Shown here in pieces: positions 12,025-22,869 of a stretch of 64,000 bases of DNA (its first letter is position 1; the number at the start of each line of letters is the position of its first letter). Location of the stretch: positions 163,290,726-163,354,725 of the forward strand of contig NC_088780.1 of the NCBI RefSeq assembly GCF_958450345.1, written 5' to 3'. A model generated the notes under the pieces. It was not told where the DNA came from, made no database searches, and worked only from the letters and a program-made list of their open reading frames with translations. The translations under genes and the position numbers were made by a program. This stretch comes from Calliphora vicina. Lineage: Eukaryota > Arthropoda > Insecta > Diptera > Calliphoridae.

Positions 12025-12620
12025 TTAACATTTGATAATTATTTCAGGCATATGACCTTCTTTATATGACCACATTTTCTGACCACATATGCTGCCAAGG
12101 TGTCAATTGTTGCTTGTTTATCAGGATAGACCATTGACTTCTCGTGGAACCACAGGAAATAACCGAGAGGTGTCAAATCGCATGACCTTAGAGGTCAATT
12201 GATAGGTCCATTTATTTAAATCAAGTTATCGACAAATTTTGATTTCAATAAATCGAAACCAAATGTCATCCATATTTTGAAACAAAAAATCAGAAAAACG
12301 ATCTCCAATGAACCGGCTGGAAGATACCACCTACACCTGGATGTAATGGAGTTTGTAGGATCTCTTGTGGATTGGTCTCACTCTATATGCGGCAATTTTG
12401 TTTATTAACAAACACCTTTTATTACAAAAATTCATTACAAAAAAATTCGTTTATAAGTTGCGCGAATCAATGGCTGATTTTCAAAGTAAATTTGGATAAT
12501 TTGGTAGCCTTGTTCAAGCGTCAATCTATTCATGATGATTTGCCAGAGTATAATGATCATAAAAGAGTTTGTTTGACAGCTAACGCTTTCGTAAGTACTA
12601 TAGGACTTAAAAACACGCAA
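12025..12620 (-). pseudogene. DD41D transposase relic, reverse strand
   Basis: N-terminus MNRLTLEQGYQIIQIYFENQ at 12620 is the helix-turn-helix start of the family. The frame then breaks. Near the other end the minus strand gives a block like INWPPRSCDLTP in shifted frames with the third aspartate region, and GHMPEIIIK followed by stop at 12025. The central catalytic region is largely deleted. It shares a deletion-bearing layout with the relic at 14154-15089 (both have a shared CCAATCC/AATTGCCG segment), so they come from one family. Confidence 0.75.
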
Positions 12621-12639
12621 ACTACTTTTTCTCCTACCT

Positions 12640-13554
12640 AATATTCTGTAAGTATTTTACAAAACGGCACAACACTTTGTGCACCATCACCCATCGCCAC
12701 CACAACACAACAGCAGCAGCAGCTGATTTTTTTACAGCTACTGCAGCGACATTTAGTAATTTAAAAATTATGCAAGTTTAGGTTTTTTTTGTATAAAACA
12801 ATAACAAATACACACTAGAAAACAAACAAAACACACGTACTTATACATACATATGTATGTAAGTAAGTATGTTTGTACATAAAATTCTATAATTATATTG
12901 TTGCATCAAATTTTCCATGCTTGAAATTAGAATTGTTTGGGTTCTTGAAGAGCAAATTGGAAACAACAGCAAAAATATCCATTGACCTTGATTTAACATA
13001 GTTGCGTTTACAACAACAACAAAAAAAACAACAAAATATTCTATTGAAGATTTCTCCTCATCATCCTAACTAGCGAAGGTGAACAATTTAATAAAATTTG
13101 ATTTTCTAAACGTTTTATTTGTTGCGGTACATTAAATCAACTATAATTTGATAAAGTTTTTTTTTATTATTTTTTTTTAATTCTTGGCTTTTGTTTAAAT
13201 AGCAAAAAAAAAAAAAACAGAATTCTAAACTAAATATAAATATGAAAATTTGTATTCTTAATTATGCATTGAATTTGCAATTGAAAATTTAAATTGCAAA
13301 AAGTATAAAACAAAACCAAATCTATTATTCATTAATGTTTATTATTATCTTTTTTTTTTTTGGTTTTTATTTTTTGAAAGTTTGCGAATATTTTGTATTC
13401 AAATACAAAATTGAGCTGCCATATTTTTAAAGCGGGTTGGATTCCTGCCAAAGTCTGGTTTGTTTCAGTTTAACGAGCTTATAGTCTTCGTTACTCTCCT
13501 CGGTAATCAAAAATTCGAAAGAATTAATTCTTAATTTTATCAAAATAAATTTTA
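12640..13554. other. Non-coding DNA with CAG run and small palindrome
   Basis: Contains CACCACAACACAACAGCAGC followed by more CAG (12693-12722), a style common in fly UTRs and introns, and the 18-bp perfect palindrome TACATACATATGTATGTA at 12844-12861. Long A and T runs at 13150-13220 and 13350-13365. No gene is supported. Confidence 0.45.
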
Positions 13555-13935
13555 TAAATAATCAAAATATTTTTTGGTGGAAAAAAAATATTAAAAAATA
13601 TTTTTCCCGATTTTGACCCATTATAGGTCCGAATTACGATGGTCTTATATACTTCGTTGGGAAGGTCTTTGAAATAGCTCTCTTTAGATATCAATATTGT
13701 CCATATTAATGACTTAGTCATTCAAATATACATAGATATAACATAGGTCTAAAATCGAGGTTATATCTCAGCCATTTATGGGCCGATTTTGACGAATTTA
13801 TATAGTTGTGGGCTATGGAAAGTTAATTTCAACCTACAGACATAGCTATATCGACACCACTATCAATAACGATTCCGAAAATTTACGCTTTATGGGGTCG
13901 CTAATGAAAACTGTTAAAATTACAAACGGAAGCTG
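13555..13935 (-). mobile_element. Mini-me-like repeat, partial
   Basis: Reverse-strand fragment recognised by CCCGATTTTGACCCATTATA, TATGGTCTTATATACGTC-like sequence, ATCTCAGCCATTTATGGGCC and TTATGGGGTCGCTAATGAAA, in the same order as the copy at 7945-8698. The tetranucleotide tract is missing and neither end is intact. Confidence 0.65.
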
Positions 13936-14153
13936 AAAAATTAGATGTTGAGATGGATTTAAGGACTCAATGGCATTATTTAATTCCAAATGAAGATTTT
14001 AGTGATTTAAGCTCAAATTGAATTAACTAATAATAATTTAGGTCACAATATAATTTGTATTGTAATAAAGTATGTTTTTAAAAGCCCAATAGAACTTACG
14101 AAAGGATTAACTGTCAAAATAACTGTCATTTGACATTACTCTGGCAAATCATC

Positions 14154-15089
14154 ATGAATAGATTAACGTTTCAACATCGCTATCACATTATACAAATTTA
14201 CTTTGAAAATTAGTCATCGCTTCGTGTGAATTTATAGACGACTGTTTTATCACAAAATTTTCTTAATTTTTGTCTTAAAGGGTTTGTTAATAAGAAAAAT
14301 TGCCGGATATGGAATGAGACCAATCCACAATAGACCCAACCCTGCCCCATTGCATCCAGAAATATACATCGTTTGGTGCAGTTTGGTGGCAACATCGAAC
14401 TTTATTTCTTCAAAAATGAAGCCGGAGCCCGCATTACGGTCAATGGGGATCCTTACCGCGCCAATGATCAATGATTTGAGACCTCTTGCACGCAGAGAAA
14501 AAATATAGTTGTGCATGTTTCAATATTGTTTCAATATTCAAACCATTTCAATATTGTTACAACTTTTTAACAATATTATAGTCACAGTAACTGTTTACAT
14601 GAATGTGGTAACCATAATATGGTTACTTTAGGATTCACATGATTTTATCAACTATATATATGGTTACAATAAACAAATATATGTTTGTGACAACCATTTT
14701 TATTATGAAGGACTTATGTTGCTCTCGGCTTATGGATATCATAATTTGAAACTGACATATTATGATTAAATTATTCATCATAAATATGGTTGTCACAAAC
14801 ATATAGTTATTTACTGCAACCATATACATATATAGTTGATACAATAATGTGAATCCTAAATTAACCATATTATGGTTACCACAATCATGTAAATAGTTAC
14901 TGTGACTATAATATTGTTAAAAAGTTGTAACAATATTGAAATGATTACAGTAAACATGCACAACTATATTTTTTCTCTGCGTGTGATTATTGCCTGTCGG
15001 CCACGTGAAGTCACTGGTTTATGTGACAAGCATTGCTGGCCTGCTCGAAAAAGGGGCCCAAAATTGGACTTCCAGAATGCCGCGTTGGC
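14154..15089 (+). pseudogene. DD41D transposase relic interrupted by a fold-back element
   Basis: Starts MNRLTFQHRYHIIQIYFEN at 14154, the family's N-terminal helix-turn-helix. After a deletion it gives PLHPEIYIVWCSLVA and, in a shifted frame, KNEAGARITVNGDPYRANDQ up to about 14470. A 495-bp fold-back element then intervenes (14489-14983). After it come GHVKSLVYVTS-like residues (FLWGxVKS block) and the end FQNAALAI then stop at about 15089. The catalytic block with the second aspartate is gone. Non-functional. Confidence 0.75.
14489..14983. mobile_element. Fold-back MITE with about 200-bp inverted arms
   Basis: Left end CACGCAGAGAAAAAATATAG and right end CTATATTTTTTCTCTGCGTG are perfect inverse copies. 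The symmetry continues inward: CATAATATGGTTAC against GTAACCATAATATGG, and TTGTGACAACCATTTTTATT against its inverse ATAAATATGGTTGTCACAA. The arms nearly meet, leaving a loop of only some tens of bases around 14730. No ORF. It lies inside a DD41D transposase relic. A single arm of the same family is present at 38769-38855. Confidence 0.85.
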
Positions 15090-15139
15090 CATTTGACAAA
15101 TGTTATAAACATAATTATGTAAATATTCACATTAGACAG

Positions 15140-15430
15140 TCACAGTGAGGTAGAATCAAAATTTTTGGGATTTTTTTTTTAAAAAGCGGACCAAGTGTGG
15201 CAAAATTTTAAAATTTTAATATTGAAATGCCTATAACTCGGAAATTGTAAGAGATAAATAGCGCTTTCCAAAAATATAAAAATCCTTGAAATTGGATGGG
15301 GAAACAAAAAAAAAAATGGTACGTGTCGAAGGTACCCTACTTTGAGCCCCAATAGCGCCGCCATTAGAGCTTTTGTAGGGTCCATTTTAATAAATTAAAC
15401 TCGAATACTCCTTGGCTATACCGATCGGAC
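15140..15430. other. Unassigned repeat-like DNA
   Basis: Sequence with CACAGTGAGGTAGAATC followed by TATAACTCGGAAATTGTAAG and a relatively GC-rich patch CCCCAATAGCGCCGCCATTA. A similar opening, ACAGTGAGGTCGCTAGGAAA, lies at 33971. Possibly an old repeat family; I cannot define ends. Confidence 0.3.
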
Positions 15431-15689
15431 CAGCCGTTTAGAAATGCCAGATTTATTTCCAACAAATTTAGATTCTGCCCCACTGTGCAGTGTCTTGGAG
15501 TTTCATTTTGACCACAAACATCAAATGTTTCAATTTAAATATCAAAATAATAAATATTTCTTAGGTCTGTTTTGCCACTTTGCGAAAGAAGTTGTTCTAA
15601 ACTCAGGCATTAGGCTTTTCCAAAGGCTTTTTATGTCATGAATGAAGTTGTTCAAAACTCAGCCATTAGCCTTAATGCTAAAGGAACAT

Positions 15690-16160
15690 GCAATCGAATG
15701 AACTATTGACATACGAGTATTTTGATAGTCAGACAAAAGTCCGGACAATTGACCTTTCATTTGCCAGATGCTTTTCCTTATTGATTGCGACTGGACAATA
15801 CGTGATAGGACATTACCCCTTTGGGAGTCTATTTGTGGTCTTCACTGATGGCCCAAAGATGAGGAAGTCTAAGGCGGCTTTTATATTACAAGGACAAGGT
15901 CGGGTGTGTCTTTCACTCTTCCAATGCATTGTTATGCAGACTGAGATTTCGACCATAAAGAAGGTACTGAATTGGTTAAGGTTTTATTGGTAGCTCTAAA
16001 ATCTATCAGGGGTGTTTTTCGACATTTAATTTTATCCATGAATGCTGGTCATTGAGATGGCGAGACATTCCATACTTGGGCTCTACTGGATAATAGGTCT
16101 CCAAGGACCAGGAGTATCGCGATATTCTGGCAATTCTGTTGCTGCAAATACCTAACGAAG
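15690..16160 (+). pseudogene. Non-LTR retrotransposon RNase H fragment
   Basis: The 101-residue frame 15688-15993 contains VVFTDGPKM, then CIVMQTEISTIKKVLNWL. This matches the layout of the RNase H domain in I/R1/LOA-type LINEs: a TDGSKM block, then FQAEI and an AI..A..WL helix. Downstream, in other frames, GPGVSRYSGNSVAANT corresponds to the GHSGI.GNE.AD.LA block with frameshifts. This domain degrades RNA in RNA/DNA hybrids during reverse transcription. No reverse transcriptase motif is visible nearby. The first acidic residue and the glutamate are kept, but the histidine/aspartate block is degraded. Clade cannot be decided. Confidence 0.6.
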
Positions 16161-16434
16161 AGATTTAAATAACGATTATAAGCAACGGTTGAAAATTGTG
16201 AATATTTGAATTAAATTCTAATAAGATAAAGAAGTATGTTTAGAACGAATTGTATCCAAACTGGTTTCCCCCTGAACTATAGATACAAAAATCAGTTGTG
16301 AACTTCCTCTGATTGCTTTCTTGGCATTAGTAGTAACTGTATTAGTAGTAAACCTCTAATATGGAAGAGAACTGTAACTTTAACATGTTGATGAGCTTTT
16401 GTATGCTTTGTTTTCTTCATTGTTGATTCTGTTG

Positions 16435-16704
16435 ATAATGCAATAAAAATATACATATTCTATACTCACCCTGTTTGTAAACAAGGTGAGTAGCAAGCTG
16501 TCATGGATAAACACCTCGACTTTGAAAGCTTTAAGAACTACTTGTAACACCCAAAACGCCATTGTATAATAGCTTGCATAATTGCTTATAGGGTATTACA
16601 AGTTCTTAAAGCTTTTTCAAAGTCGAGGTGTTTATCCATGACAGCTTGCTACTCACCTTGTATACAAACAGGGTGAGTATCAAATATATTTTTATTGCAT
16701 TATA
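16435..16704. mobile_element. Long hairpin MITE (270 bp)
   Basis: Arms of about 115 bp, separated by about 40 bp, are inverse copies. Left-arm pieces are AATGCAATAAAAATATA, CTGTCATGGATAAACACCTC and GCTTTAAGAACTACTTGTAA. The right arm carries the complements in reverse order and ends TATATTTTTATTGCATTAT. Each arm holds its own near-palindrome, TACTCACCCTGTTTGTAAAC with AAGGTGAGTA. No flanking duplication is obvious and no ORF is credible. Confidence 0.8.
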
Positions 16705-16709
16705 GCATC

Positions 16710-18097
16710 AATTTGAAAGACTAGGCCGGCTTAAACAACGCATTTGATTTTTATTATAAAAACAAACAAACAAATAAATGAAAAAGCATAAAACAAACTA
16801 AATTTAAATCATGTTTTAATATTTGTTTTTAAAACAAAAAATCTAGTTTAATCAGCTTAAAAGTTCAATAACCTATAGAGAACGTCATATTTATAAAAAC
16901 AAGCTAAATGGTTGCTTTTAAACTTCAACATTTCCGTTTTTTGTTTTGTTTTTAAATTAAAATTTGCAACATATACTTTAAATTTCAAAGAAAATCATAA
17001 AACACATTTAGCTAGACAGTGGCAGCAAACAAAGCTTTTGGTTGATTTTTATAAATCTATAATTTTAGCTGCAGCCCGAAAGCAAGTAACTAAAACTAAA
17101 AAAGTAGAAGTGTTTTTGCTAAAAAGTTAATGAACTTTAGTTTGTTTGTTCTTGTTAATGTTTGGTTTTCCATCCAACTATGCATAAGCGGCTGAGCTGG
17201 TTGCTGCTGCTGGCTGGCACACATTGCGCAAGTGCAACATTCTGTAGTTGTTCATTAACGTACAGGCAACAACAAATATTGCTAAATTTTGCTAGCTATT
17301 TCTCTTTTTTTTTTATTTATTTTTAATTTTGACAAAACAATAGATTTTTTTTCTCAGCTAATACGAAGAGCTGTTCCCCAAAAACTGTCTGACTTTTAAA
17401 ATTCATTCATGAATTTGCTGGAAAAATTATATTGTTTTATTTTATTTGTTGTTATTCTAGTTGCTGTTGTTTAATTATCTTGTCAGTGGCAATTACTCGT
17501 TCAACAATTATCATTTTATTTATGCTTTTTAAAAATATCCAAACTTACCAACCAGTATTTATGTTAATTCCCGCGTAATTACCACTGTAACAAAGTGAAA
17601 TGATTGAGATTTTATTGTTTATTGTTTAACAATTGTTAATAAAATTACTATATAATGCTATAAATGTTTAAGCATTTTTGTGTTCTATTGCAAACAATAC
17701 ATTGTTGCTTAATGTTTTAAGAATGTATGACGTTATTAACAATTCGATTTGAAATCTTTTAAATGTTTTGTTAGGTTTACAATTTTTTTAATTTATAATT
17801 ATATTTAATCTTTAAATTATAGTTTGAAATTTAAAAAATATGTTGTTCTTTATAAATATTATTGAGATTTCAATATTCTATTTTATGAATTTTCTTCCTA
17901 CTTGAAAAATTTAAGGGTTTTAGAACCTGAATTAAATTATTCACAAACGTAAATTAATGGCCTCATTTTGTAACTTCAAACGAATTTGATTTATTGTTTA
18001 TTACATGCCGGAAAATTAGAATGAAGTTTCACTTCAGAAAAACAGTAGTATGTATTTTCAACATATAAAGATTTTAGAGAATTCAATACTCAGGAAT
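16710..18097. other. AT-rich DNA, possible intron
   Basis: No ORF or repeat recognised. The segment GCTGAGCTGGTTGCTGCTGC with CTGGCACACATTGCGCAAGT (17189-17235) is less AT-rich than its surroundings and could be a conserved non-coding patch; this is only an impression. Confidence 0.35.
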
Positions 18098-18351
18098 AGA
18101 CTTGTGCTTTATAGTTTAATTCAATGACCGCTCATTTTAGTTCATAGTTTAAGAATGAACTATTAAGCTCATCTAGTTCAATCACCCTTTTTTGATCGAT
18201 GTTTGGTCTGCAAGAATAAAGGAAATCAATAGGTGTAAAAATTGGAATGAACGGAAATCATTTTAGTTCAAAACAAAGTGAGCGAAAATATTTGAACTCA
18301 ATCAAGTTAAAGGTTCAATTGAACTAGTTCGTTCATGAATTACCCAAGTCT
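18098..18351. mobile_element. Possible short inverted-repeat element
   Basis: Ends AGACTTG and CAAGTCT are inverse, and inner modules such as GCTCATTTTAGTTCA and TGAACTAAAATG-type sequence also show partial mirror symmetry, with repeated TTCATTC/GTTCATG. The symmetry is weak and no target duplication was found. Confidence 0.35.
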
Positions 18352-18809
18352 ACCCAGCAACAATACAAATGTAAGTACTTCTTAGTAAATCATATTAGAG
18401 TTGGAAAATTATTAAGTAATTCAATACTGTCCATTTTTCCATACTGTTAGAGTTGTATTTTTCAGAACAATAAATGAAGAAACTTGAATATTTTTCAGTG
18501 TTTGTGAAATAAGAATTTTTAAATATTAAATACAACATTGAGTAGTATCGTTTGCCCAAACAAAAATTACCGATATTTTACAACTCTAATTTAAGGACTC
18601 AATTCTCGCGTTCGTAATCGAAATATTGAGTGAATGCCTTAAAAATTCGGGATTTACAAAAGATGACGTATCTTTCGAATTCGGTTTTTGTTTTTAATAA
18701 CATATATGTGATTTTGAGCGGTACATATCTGTCATTAATTCTTACTTAGTTATTGGACTCACTCTCTCATTTATAGTGTAAACAAAAACGTTTTTTTTTT
18801 GCTTCGAAA

Positions 18810-19620
18810 ATGTCGAATTTTGTGCAAACAAAGCGTCATATGCGGGAAGTTTTGCTTTACATCTTTAATTAAAAAAAGTGCCGCTCTCCATAGGTTTCAA
18901 CGTGCGAGAGATTGTTGGTGCAGTTCAGAGGTTGTAATTTTGTCACGAAAGACAAAAGATCGTTCAGGCCAGCCTTACTTCATGAAGATTGTTGTAAAAT
19001 TCAACAAGACCTTGGAAAATCATTGGGAGCTACTCAAGCAGCAATTTAAAAGCGTTTGCGAGTAGCAGGATTTATTCAAAAGCAGGGAAATTGGGTACCA
19101 TACGAATAAAAGACGAAAGAATCATTACTAGCGATGTAAAATGGATCTATTACGATAACCCGAAGTGTCAGAGATTGTATGTGAAGCCCGGCCAACCAGC
19201 CGAATCGACAACAAAGCCAATCTACTGAAATCTGGCCTGACCATCACAGGGAACCTGTACCAAAGGCAACTGATTCCTTTGAAGCGAGCATTTACCGAAA
19301 AACACCCAGAATATGCGGTCAGACATGAAACCGTAACATTCCATCATATTTAGAAAGTTGTTAAGAAGTTTTGCCTTACCCTCCTTATAGTCCAGTCATT
19401 GCCCCGTCCGACTACTTTTTGTTTCGATAGATGCAGAACGCTCTCTCTGGGATACGCTTCACAGAATATACGATATTAGATTGATTCGTTCTTGGCCTCA
19501 AAATATAAGCAGTTCTTTTGTTTCGCAATCCAAGAAGATGGGAAAAGGTCATAGCTAACAATGGCCAATACAAATGTTTCAAAATAAAAGCTGAAAAATT
19601 TAATAAATCTCGCAATTTTA
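18810..19620 (+). pseudogene. Mariner (DD34D) transposase relic, nearly end to end
   Basis: Start MSNFVQTKRHMREVLLYIFN at 18810. Then LLHEDCC and SLGATQAAI, the N-terminal helix-turn-helix, followed by AGFIQKQGNWVPYE and KWIYYDNPKC-like residues with the first aspartate region shifted out of frame. The 62-residue frame at 19165-19353 holds GNLYQRQLIPLKRAFTEKHP. The third aspartate block reads VLPYPPYSPVIAPSDYFLF near 19368. There are many stops, frameshifts and small deletions, including loss of the HHDNARPH second-aspartate block. Non-functional. Confidence 0.8.
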
Positions 19621-19922
19621 AGTCATACTCCCACTAAGTATTATGTTCCGGGACTGGAAAAAGTCCTGCAAATTAGGAACCATAGTTACAAGTTACATTT
19701 TCAAAAGTCATGGGTCCTTTTCTATTATATCCATATAAATTGTGTTGCAATCGGTTGGGTAGAAAATTAATTTGTAGATGTTTTGTTTATTACCATTTTG
19801 TTTCCCGCAAACTTTAAAAAGCTTAAAAAAAGTTGTCGAATAATTTTGTTTAGGGTAATTATGACCCAATAAACTCAGAACAGCCATCAGAGACTAATTT
19901 GCAAATTAAATTTTGCAAAAGG

Positions 19923-20284
19923 TGAAGAGTGCCTCAGGGCATTGTTGCAGGTTTAGGTATAAAAAACAAAAATTATGATACGATTTTATTGAAAAACTAA
20001 TGAAAAAGAACAAATAAAAAATATTTCGAATAGATGGGGCGACTAAAAGTTAGTAAAACTTTGAATAAAAAAAAAATAATGACACAAAATTTCACGTGCT
20101 AAAATTATGACATCACTCACAAAACAGCTGACAGAACAAAAACTAAAAGTCAGAATGCATTTCGACCTTTGAGGGAAATGTTAACAAATCTGTAACCAAA
20201 GTCACAGTTAAATTTAAAAAAAAAATTATAATTACTTTTTGAGATAATTGGTGTTTTGTAATGTATGCCTTGAGGCACTCTTGA
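19923..20284. mobile_element. MITE with GAGTGCCTCA terminal repeats
   Basis: Left end TGAAGAGTGCCTCAGGGCAT and right end ATGCCTTGAGGCACTCTTGA are inverse copies with one or two differences. Interior AT-rich, no ORF. A single end of the same family, GTGCCCTGAGGCACTCTTCA, is at 61292-61311, next to TTTTTTATACCTAAACCGGC, the complement of the sequence following the left end here. The target duplication is not clear. Confidence 0.7.
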
Positions 20285-21406
20285 GGGTTAAGGTATTGCC
20301 GATTTAAAATCATATAGAAACAGATCGTGGTGCCTTTAGTGCTAATTAAGCAATAAAATGTTCAAGATACAAGTTCTCTAATAAACTTTATTAACAAAAT
20401 AAAATTCGAATCTCTTTTAACGAATTTCTTTATATAAATGCATCACATACATACATATTTAGCTTCATAAATTATTTCAATAACAAATTCCGTTTTTGCT
20501 TAAAAATATGTATTGTACAAACTTTTAAAATGCAGACAAATATTTTTATTTTTTTTTTACTTCAACTAAATATTCTTTACTTAGATTAATATCTTAATCT
20601 AAAAAGACATTTTGATTTTAAATTGCACACAAGATTTATTTTACGATAAAAAGAATCAAATTGAAAATTGCAATAAACTCTTATTGTTAATTGACATTAA
20701 TATTTAATAACTATTTATTTAGACGGAATATAATTTAGACATTTGTTTTTATAAATGTTTATTTAATGTGACACTTTGCTAATGAGTTGGTGGTGGGTGA
20801 GTGTTAAAGTAAATGAGAAGAATTATGTATTAATGTTGAATAAAGAGGAAAAAATGTTGGCGATCGTAGGTGATCTTTAAATAAGTTGATTGGTTTTCTG
20901 TTGAAGTAGGAAAGCAAATTATAACTTTTGAAGTTTACTTTACGATTAATCAAATTCTGTTTGTTATTATTCTTATTAATAGTGTTTTGATCACATTTGT
21001 GTTTTAAATAAACTTTTTCTTAAGTTTCCTAAAAATATTGTGAAAAGTATATAACATTTCGACAGCTTTTCAAGTTAAAATTAAGAAAATCTAAATTTAT
21101 ATTGAGAAAAAACAAATTGGAATTCAGAAATACAAATTAATACTGAGAAAATTATTAAAAGAATTCTAATTTAATATTGAGAAAATGCAATTTGATATCA
21201 AGAAAACCAATTTAATTTTAAGAAAATACAAATTAAGACTAAGAAACTTAAATGGATATTGATAATTTCTCAAAATAAAATTGAATTTCTTAACTTTAAC
21301 TGGGATTTTTTTTTTATTCTGAATAGTTTGAATTTAAAATGCTTCACAGTTTAGAAGAAATACTATAGAATTTCTAATAGCCAGAACGTTATCTTATCCA
21401 TCTTAC
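20285..21406. other. AT-rich DNA with degenerate 30-bp motif repeats
   Basis: No gene. At 21100-21260 a loose motif, AATTGAGAAAA-like with AAATTTAATATTGAGAAAAT, recurs about five times (for example TAATACTGAGAAAATTATTA, TTAATATTGAGAAAATGCAA, TTAATTTTAAGAAAATACAA). This is probably slippage-derived low-complexity DNA. Confidence 0.45.
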
Positions 21407-21408
21407 TA

Positions 21409-22706
21409 AGGAGTGAGATCGAAAAATTCTTAACATACATATATGTTTATAAAAAAGAAACCACTAAACTTACAGCTTTAATTTTTTTTTTATTTGATTG
21501 AAATTATTATTACAATTTACAAAAAAAATTATTTTTATAGTTTTAATCACTAGTGATGAAATTTTGAACCTTTTTCGGAAACCCTTCCATTAACGTTTTT
21601 ATAGTGCTTTCTGTCACTTTGCTCGAACATGTAGTCCATCTCCGTTTAAAATCTACCACACTTTTGGACACCTTTTTTGTACTCTTCAATTCTCTTTTAA
21701 CAAGAGCCCAATATCTCTCCACTGGCCTTAGCTCCGGGCAGTTTGGAGGATTTGCCTCTCTTGGTACAAATACCACATTATTGTTCTTGTACCACTCAAG
21801 GGCTTGTTTGCCATAGTGACAGGATGCCAAGTCAGGCCAAAAATAAGTGGACACATTATGAAGTCTTATGAATGGAAGCAGCCTTTTTTGTAAACATTCC
21901 TTGATGTAAATTTCGGTATTTATAGAGCCCGTTGTAACAAATGAGTGGCTTCTTTTGCCGCAACTGCATATTGCTTGCCATACCAAGAACTTTCTGGGAA
22001 ATTTTGTCTGCTTTTGGGTCCTAAACTTTTCTTCAACATTCCCTCGAGCATCAGCAACATAAAATTTTTGACCTGGAAGTTGCGAAAAATCTGCCAGAAC
22101 ATACGTTTCGTCATCTATTATGCAGCAAGAATATTTTTTTATAAAACTTGACTTCAATTTCCGTGCTCTGTTTTTGGCCTCTAAATTTTTAGTAGCGTTC
22201 CTGTCAGGAACTTTTTGAGCCTTGTATGTTTTTAAACCTGCATTAGCTTTAACTTTTCGTACCAAATAGTCCGAGCACTGAGCTAACCGGGCTGCTTTCC
22301 TACCGGATGTGTTGGGAGCTCTTTTGAAAATGCGTTCTATTTTTTTGGCTTTAGAAACATCATGTGGACCATTCCTTCTACCTGAACCAGGTTTTCTATC
22401 AACTGACAAGTTCTCCCGGTACTGTTTAATAACATTGGAAACAGTTTGACGGCAGACCTTTGTATGCTTGGCCAACTTTTTGTAAGACCAAGTTGGGTTT
22501 TGTTGAAAATATTTAATAATTTCAGTACGCACTTTTTTCTGGTCACTCATTTTAATCAGATTAACAAAAAAATTAATATAATTGACATTACACATAATAA
22601 CTGACATGTTTTTCAAAGGTAACTTGATCAAAAAAAAATTCAAATAATACTTGGGTTAAAAAATGTAATGAAAAACGTGTGTTAAGAATTTTTCGATCTC
22701 ACTCCT
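21409..22706 (-). mobile_element. Complete DD37E Tc1/mariner-superfamily transposon
   Basis: Perfect 27-bp terminal inverted repeats (21409-21435 and 22680-22706) start AGGAGTGAGATCGAAAAATT. They are flanked on both sides by the dinucleotide TA (21407-21408 and 22707-22708), the canonical Tc1/mariner target duplication. Total length is 1298 bp, normal for the superfamily. It contains one uninterrupted transposase on the minus strand with short flanking non-coding segments (107 bp after the stop, 129 bp before the start). Ends, target site and ORF are all intact, unlike every other DNA transposon in the window, so this is the youngest-looking and the only possibly autonomous one. Confidence 0.95.
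21543..22550 (-). CDS. DD37E transposase, intact 335-residue ORF
   Basis: Cut-and-paste transposase that would bind the 27-bp ends of its own element and integrate at TA in the nucleus. I start it at MSDQKKVRTE (22550); the open frame runs back 31 codons further (22643), but that extension is hydrophobic, AT-rich and atypical. Residues 8-45 form a helix-turn-helix (YKKLAKHTKVCRQTVSNVIK). Residues 53-62 (KPGSGRRNGP) fit a GRPR-like hook, and 65-110 a second helix-turn-helix. The catalytic triad I read is D147 in CIIDDETYVLADF, D240 in YFWPDLASCHYGK and E278 in NCPELRPVERYWALVKREL, with exactly 37 residues between the last two, the DD37E signature. The length matches the family. No stop or frameshift. 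Codon use is AT-rich like the surroundings. It stands alone and the promoter is not evident. Confidence 0.95.
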   Translation of the reverse strand: MSDQKKVRTEIIKYFQQNPTWSYKKLAKHTKVCRQTVSNVIKQYRENLSVDRKPGSGRRNGPHDVSKAKKIERIFKRAPNTSGRKAARLAQCSDYLVRKVKANAGLKTYKAQKVPDRNATKNLEAKNRARKLKSSFIKKYSCCIIDDETYVLADFSQLPGQKFYVADARGNVEEKFRTQKQTKFPRKFLVWQAICSCGKRSHSFVTTGSINTEIYIKECLQKRLLPFIRLHNVSTYFWPDLASCHYGKQALEWYKNNNVVFVPREANPPNCPELRPVERYWALVKRELKSTKKVSKSVVDFKRRWTTCSSKVTESTIKTLMEGFPKKVQNFITSD

Positions 22707-22869
22707 TATTTAGCAGAACATGTTTTCACAACAATTCTCTTGGGTGGTAAACAATATGTATATTTTTTCAACAATCAGAAAATGTTTTATCTTTTCAAAT
22801 TAAAAATTTCAATATAATATGCCAGCATTGGTTTCATTTTTACAATTAGAAATGAAAGCATAACATTTC

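Noticed and set aside
22550..22643. Upstream start codon at 22643 for the DD37E transposase
   Set aside because: It would add 31 hydrophobic AT-rich residues not expected for the family, whereas MSDQKKVRTE at 22550 leads straight into the helix-turn-helix.
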